A stretch of 64,000 nucleotides of DNA from VFZS01 sp964353255. Its GTDB lineage: Bacteria > Acidobacteriota > Terriglobia > Bryobacterales > Bryobacteraceae. Location: contig CAYGVJ010000003.1 of the NCBI GenBank assembly GCA_964353255.1, positions 1-64,000 on the forward strand, given 5' to 3'. Made by a program: the position numbers and the translations under genes. How positions within the stretch are numbered: the stretch's first letter is position 1; each line of letters opens with the position of its first letter. The notes beneath the pieces are model-generated. The model worked only from the letters and a program-made list of their open reading frames with translations, had not been told where the DNA came from and searched no databases. Of the stretch, positions 60,810 to 64,000 are shown one piece after another.

Positions 60810-61638
60810 GACGGAGGGACTCCTCCAGGAGCTGCGAAAACTGTCGGCCGGCGTTCGCCGCCGGAGCCTGCGCATGGTGCACCGCGCGAAACTGGGTCAT
60901 CCCGGCGGCGACCTCTCCTCCGCGGACATCCTGGTCACGCTCTATTTCGCGGTGCTGCGGATCGACAAGGACCGGCCCGACGCGCCGGACCGCGACCGCT
61001 TCATCATGAGCAAAGGACATTGTTCCGCGTCTCTGTACGCCACGCTGGCGGCGGCGGGCTTCCTGCCCGAGGAGGAACTGGAGACCTTCGCGCAGCCTCT
61101 CTCGCGGCTGAGCGGCCATCCCGACCGGACCAAGACGCCGGGCGTCGAGGCTAGCACCGGGACGCTGGGCCACGGGCTGCCGGTCGCGGTCGGGGCGGCT
61201 CTGGCCGCCAGGATCGACGGGGCGGCCTGGAGGACTTTCGTTCTGACCGGCGACGGAGAGCTCCAGGAGGGCAGCAACTGGGAGGCGGCGATGGCGGCGG
61301 CGCACTTCGGACTGGACAACCTCACCCTCATCGTCGATCGCAACATGCTCCAGCAGGGCGACGCGACCGAGCGGACGATTCGCCTCGAACCCCTCGCCGA
61401 GAAATGGCGGGCGTTCGGCTGGGCCGTGCGCGAGGTGAACGGCCACGACCACGCCGCGCTGCTGGAGAAGTTCGGGCGGCTGCCGTTCGAGCCGGGCCGT
61501 CCCAGTTGCATCATCGCGCACACTCACAAGGGCTGCGGCGTTTCCTTCATCGAGGACCGGCCGGAGTGGCACCACCGCGTCCCCACCGATGAGGAGCTGG
61601 AGGCGGCGCTGCTCGAGCTGGAGAGGGCGGCCTCATGA
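60799..61638 (+). CDS. Split transketolase, N-terminal (TPP-binding) subunit
   Basis: This 279-aa protein shows the transketolase N-domain: [59 protein letters not shown], and the TPP motif [32 protein letters not shown]. Standard transketolases fuse this with a C-terminal pyrimidine domain; here it is a separate gene, as in AptA/AptB, which act on apulose 4-phosphate. The reaction would pass a two-carbon unit from apulose 4-phosphate to an acceptor aldose phosphate. Coupling to the candidate apiosidase and the FGGY kinase favours that over a pentose-phosphate role, but the latter cannot be excluded. Confidence 0.85.
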   Translation: MALETEGLLQELRKLSAGVRRRSLRMVHRAKLGHPGGDLSSADILVTLYFAVLRIDKDRPDAPDRDRFIMSKGHCSASLYATLAAAGFLPEEELETFAQPLSRLSGHPDRTKTPGVEASTGTLGHGLPVAVGAALAARIDGAAWRTFVLTGDGELQEGSNWEAAMAAAHFGLDNLTLIVDRNMLQQGDATERTIRLEPLAEKWRAFGWAVREVNGHDHAALLEKFGRLPFEPGRPSCIIAHTHKGCGVSFIEDRPEWHHRVPTDEELEAALLELERAAS

Positions 61639-62585
61639 GCGGGCTTCACGACTGCCGGGACGCCTTCGTGCGAGCGCTCGAGGAACTCGCGGTGCGAGAC
61701 CCGGGAATCGTCGCCCTCACCAACGATTCGGTAGGCTCCACGAAACTGGCGCGCTTCCGCCAGCGGTTCCCGCAGCGCTTTATCAACATCGGGATCGCGG
61801 AACAGAACATGGTGGGCATCGGGGCGGGGCTGGCGAACGGCGGAAAGATCCCGTTCATCTGCGGCGCCTCCTGCTTCCTGACCGCGCGCGCCCTCGAGCA
61901 GATCAAGGTGGACCTGGCCTACTCGAAGGCCAACGTGAAACTGTGCAGCACCACCAGCGGCCTGGCCTACGGAGGCCTCGGCCCGACCCACCACTCGATC
62001 GAAGACCTCGCCTGGACGCGGGTGATCCCCAACCTGACGGTGATCGTTCCCGCGGACCCGATTGAAACGGACCAGGCCGTTCGCGCCGCCGCCGCGCTGG
62101 ACGGGCCGGTCTTCCTTCGGATCAGCCGGATGCCCGTTCCGCAGGTGCACGCCGCGGACTACCAGTTCAGGGTTGGGCGCGCCGCCTGCCTGAAGAATGG
62201 CAGCGACGTCACTTTGATCGCCAACGGGATCATGGTGTCCCGGGCGCTGGAGGCTGCCGCGCTCCTGGCCGAGCAGGGCATCGCCGCGCGGGTGCTGAAC
62301 ATGGCCACCGTGCGGCCGATCGACTGCGACGCGATTCTGGAAGCGGCCGCGCAAACCGCCGCCATCGTCACCGTCGAGGAACACTCGGTCGTCGGAGGGC
62401 TCGGCGGCGCCGTGGCCGAGGTGGTGGCGACCTCCGCGCCGGTTCACATGCGAATTCTGGGCGTCCCCGGCGTCTTCGCTCCGACCGGCTCCGCGCAATG
62501 GCTGCTCGAACACTTCGGCCTGACCCCGGCGGGCATCCGGAACGCGGCGCTCGAGGTGCTGGAAAAGGCGGGTGCGCGAAGATGA
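61635..62585 (+). CDS. Split transketolase, C-terminal subunit
   Basis: This 316-aa protein starts in an ATGA overlap. It includes the pyrimidine-binding domain (FINIGIAEQNMVGIGAGLANGGKIPFICG, with catalytic Glu near residue 55) and the transketolase C-terminal domain (SDVTLIANGIMVSRALEAAALLAEQGIAARVLNM, about 200-235). Together with the N-terminal subunit it would form an alpha2beta2 enzyme. The assignment to apulose 4-phosphate rests on gene context only. Confidence 0.85.
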   Translation: MSGLHDCRDAFVRALEELAVRDPGIVALTNDSVGSTKLARFRQRFPQRFINIGIAEQNMVGIGAGLANGGKIPFICGASCFLTARALEQIKVDLAYSKANVKLCSTTSGLAYGGLGPTHHSIEDLAWTRVIPNLTVIVPADPIETDQAVRAAAALDGPVFLRISRMPVPQVHAADYQFRVGRAACLKNGSDVTLIANGIMVSRALEAAALLAEQGIAARVLNMATVRPIDCDAILEAAAQTAAIVTVEEHSVVGGLGGAVAEVVATSAPVHMRILGVPGVFAPTGSAQWLLEHFGLTPAGIRNAALEVLEKAGARR

Positions 62586-64000
62586 CCGGCAAGCTGATCC
62601 TGGCGATCGATCAAGGCACAACGAACACGAAGGTGCTCCTGGTTGACTCTGCGGGCACGGTCCTGGCGCGGGCCTCGCGACCACTGACTGTAAGCTGCCC
62701 CAAGCCCGCCTGGGTGGAGCAGGACCCGATGGCTCTCTGGACGAGCGTGCGGGAGGCGATCGACGAGTGCCTCAGCCGAAGCGATTCGCCGCCTCCGGCC
62801 GCCATCGCGATCACCAACCAGCGCGAATCGGTGATCCTGTGGAATCGCCGGAGCGGGCAGCCGGAAGGCCCCTGCGTGGTATGGCAATGCCGGCGGTCCG
62901 CGCCGCTTTGCGCCGAGCTGCGCCAGCGCGGGCTGGAAGGCCGGATTCGGGCGCGCACCGGACTGACCATCGATCCGCTGTTTTCCGCGGGCAAGGCGCG
63001 CTGGCTGCTGGAGCAGGCTCCGGACGGCCGCCGCAGGGCGGAGCAGGGCGAGCTGTGTTTGGGCACGGTGGATAGCTGGCTGCTGTGGAACCTCACCGGA
63101 GGAGCGGCGCACGCCTGTGATATGTCCAACGCCTCGCGCACCCAGTTGTTCGATATTCGCCGGCTCCGCTGGGACACTGAGCTGCTCGAGATATTCGCGA
63201 TCCCTGGCGCCGCTTTGCCGGAGGTCCGGCCTTCGAGCGCGATCTACGGCGAAAGCATCCGGCTGGGACGTTTGCCCGCAGGAGTTCCGATCGCCAGCCT
63301 GATAGGCGATTCCCATGCCGCGCTGTTCGGCCACGCGGCGTTTCAACCCGGCGCAGTCAAGGCCACCTACGGGACCGGCTCGTCGCTGATGACGCTCACC
63401 GGCGCACCGGTGGAATCGGCCGGCGGGCTTTCGACGACCATTGCCTGGGCGCGCCAGCACCGCGTCGAGCACGCGCTGGAGGGAAACATCAGCTTCACTG
63501 GCGGCGCGGTGCAATGGTTCGGCGAGTTCCTGGGACTTGCCGATCCCGTCGCCGGCGTAGCCGCGCTGGCCGAGCAGACCCCCGACACGGGCGGCGTGTA
63601 TCTGGTGCCCGCATTCGTCGGCCTCGGCGCGCCGCACTGGAGAGACACTGCCCGCGGGCTGATTACGGGAATCACTCGCGGTACGACGGCGGCGCACGTG
63701 GCCCGCGCCACGCTGGAGGCGATCGCCTACCAGGTCCGCGACGTGTTCGACCTGATGCAGGCGGAGAGCGGCCGCGAACTGCCGGCGCTGTTGGCCGACG
63801 GCGGCGCCAGCCAGAACGACTTCCTCATGCAGTTTCAGGCCGACATGCTGGGCCGGCCGGTGATCCGGAGCGGCTCGGTCGAGCTCTCCGCGCTGGGCGC
63901 GGCTTGGCTGGCCGGGCTGGCAACTGGCGTCTGGTCCTCACTGGAGGAACTGGAGGCGCTCCCGCGGCCCACACGCCGCTTCGAGCCGCGCCTGCCGGGT
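62582..64000 (+). CDS. FGGY-family carbohydrate kinase, possible apulose kinase (3' end outside window)
   Basis: The frame is open for 473 codons with no stop. The N-terminal domain has the FGGY ATPase start LILAIDQGTTNTKVLLVDSAG and QQ/NQRESV-like substrate residues (AITNQRESVILWNR, VVWQCRRS). The C-terminal half has GDSHAALFGHAAFQPGAVKATYGTGSSLMTL and LLADGGASQNDFLMQFQADMLG, the phosphate- and adenosine-binding regions. The overall pattern is nearest to glycerol kinases but the operon suggests phosphorylation of apulose to apulose 4-phosphate. It starts in a 4-base overlap with the transketolase C-subunit. Confidence 0.82.
   Translation, partial: MTGKLILAIDQGTTNTKVLLVDSAGTVLARASRPLTVSCPKPAWVEQDPMALWTSVREAIDECLSRSDSPPPAAIAITNQRESVILWNRRSGQPEGPCVVWQCRRSAPLCAELRQRGLEGRIRARTGLTIDPLFSAGKARWLLEQAPDGRRRAEQGELCLGTVDSWLLWNLTGGAAHACDMSNASRTQLFDIRRLRWDTELLEIFAIPGAALPEVRPSSAIYGESIRLGRLPAGVPIASLIGDSHAALFGHAAFQPGAVKATYGTGSSLMTLTGAPVESAGGLSTTIAWARQHRVEHALEGNISFTGGAVQWFGEFLGLADPVAGVAALAEQTPDTGGVYLVPAFVGLGAPHWRDTARGLITGITRGTTAAHVARATLEAIAYQVRDVFDLMQAESGRELPALLADGGASQNDFLMQFQADMLGRPVIRSGSVELSALGAAWLAGLATGVWSSLEELEALPRPTRRFEPRLPG

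Noticed and set aside
1..64000. tRNA or rRNA genes, CRISPR arrays, transposases
   Set aside because: I found no cloverleaf, no array of regularly spaced short repeats, and no transposase or integrase-like protein. Short repeats found are regulatory or a single duplication.

Overview
The window is GC-rich, densely coding DNA, most likely from an Acidobacteriota genome of the Bryobacterales/Solibacter type. The basis is four complete (plus one partial) Oar-like TonB-dependent receptors of about 1,130-1,170 residues. Each has an N-terminal carboxypeptidase-regulatory-like domain and no SusD partner, and they sit among exported glycoside hydrolases. This assignment is an inference from gene content. 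I saw no tRNA, rRNA, CRISPR array or insertion sequence.

Layout. 1-478: 5' part of a receptor gene. 620-3185: exported flavodoxin and a GH97 enzyme. 3236-6697: receptor with a near-perfect sigma-70 promoter. 7056-9188: FGE-fold protein and a methyltransferase-like protein. 9423-15920: receptor, a GH101/GH129-like protein and a short GH29-like protein. 15928-17739: GH29 fucosidase. 17813-21602: two polytopic membrane proteins (GT-C glycosyltransferase and YfhO-like). 21886-27440: exported ADP-ribosylglycohydrolase, exported three-module left-handed beta-helix protein, RhaT-like transporter and URO-D-like protein. 27483-31121: GH29 and GH127. 31177-41718: GH106, receptor and GH78 rhamnosidase. 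41889-43451: GH29-like. 43375-44490: a regulator joining an IclR-type helix-turn-helix to a periplasmic-binding-protein fold. 44684-48089: operon of RuBisCO-like protein, DUF1537 kinase and PGDH_C dehydrogenase, matching the D-apionate pathway (OiaX, OiaK, ApnO). 48166-49015: HicB-like orphan and VapBC. 49082-58935 (minus strand): receptor, GH5-like, DUF5060/DUF4038 protein, Asp/Glu racemase-like, MFS and a small secreted protein. 59268 to the end (plus strand): DUF5060/DUF4038 protein, split transketolase and FGGY kinase, a plausible apiosidase / apulose-4-phosphate transketolase / apulose kinase operon.

The right-hand 33 kb reads as one programme. Exported rhamnosidases (GH78, GH106), fucosidases (GH29), an arabinofuranosidase-type enzyme (GH127) and two candidate apiosidases could take apart an apiose-, rhamnose- and fucose-containing pectin such as rhamnogalacturonan II. 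Receptors and the MFS protein would import products, and two separate apiose routes would degrade the branched pentose.

The main new observation is regulatory. Pairs of 17-bp palindromes (TTCCGCnnnGCGGAA core) lie 76-79 bp apart in front of the regulator/RuBisCO-like operon, the 38731 receptor, and the divergent 58935 receptor / 59268 operon. At three promoters the proximal palindrome lies exactly 24 bp upstream of a -35/-10 pair with a 17-bp spacer. This predicts a regulon of the hybrid IclR-PBP regulator. A second, unrelated 26-bp repeat lies exactly 19 bp upstream of the -35 box of two other receptor genes (6697 and 9423).
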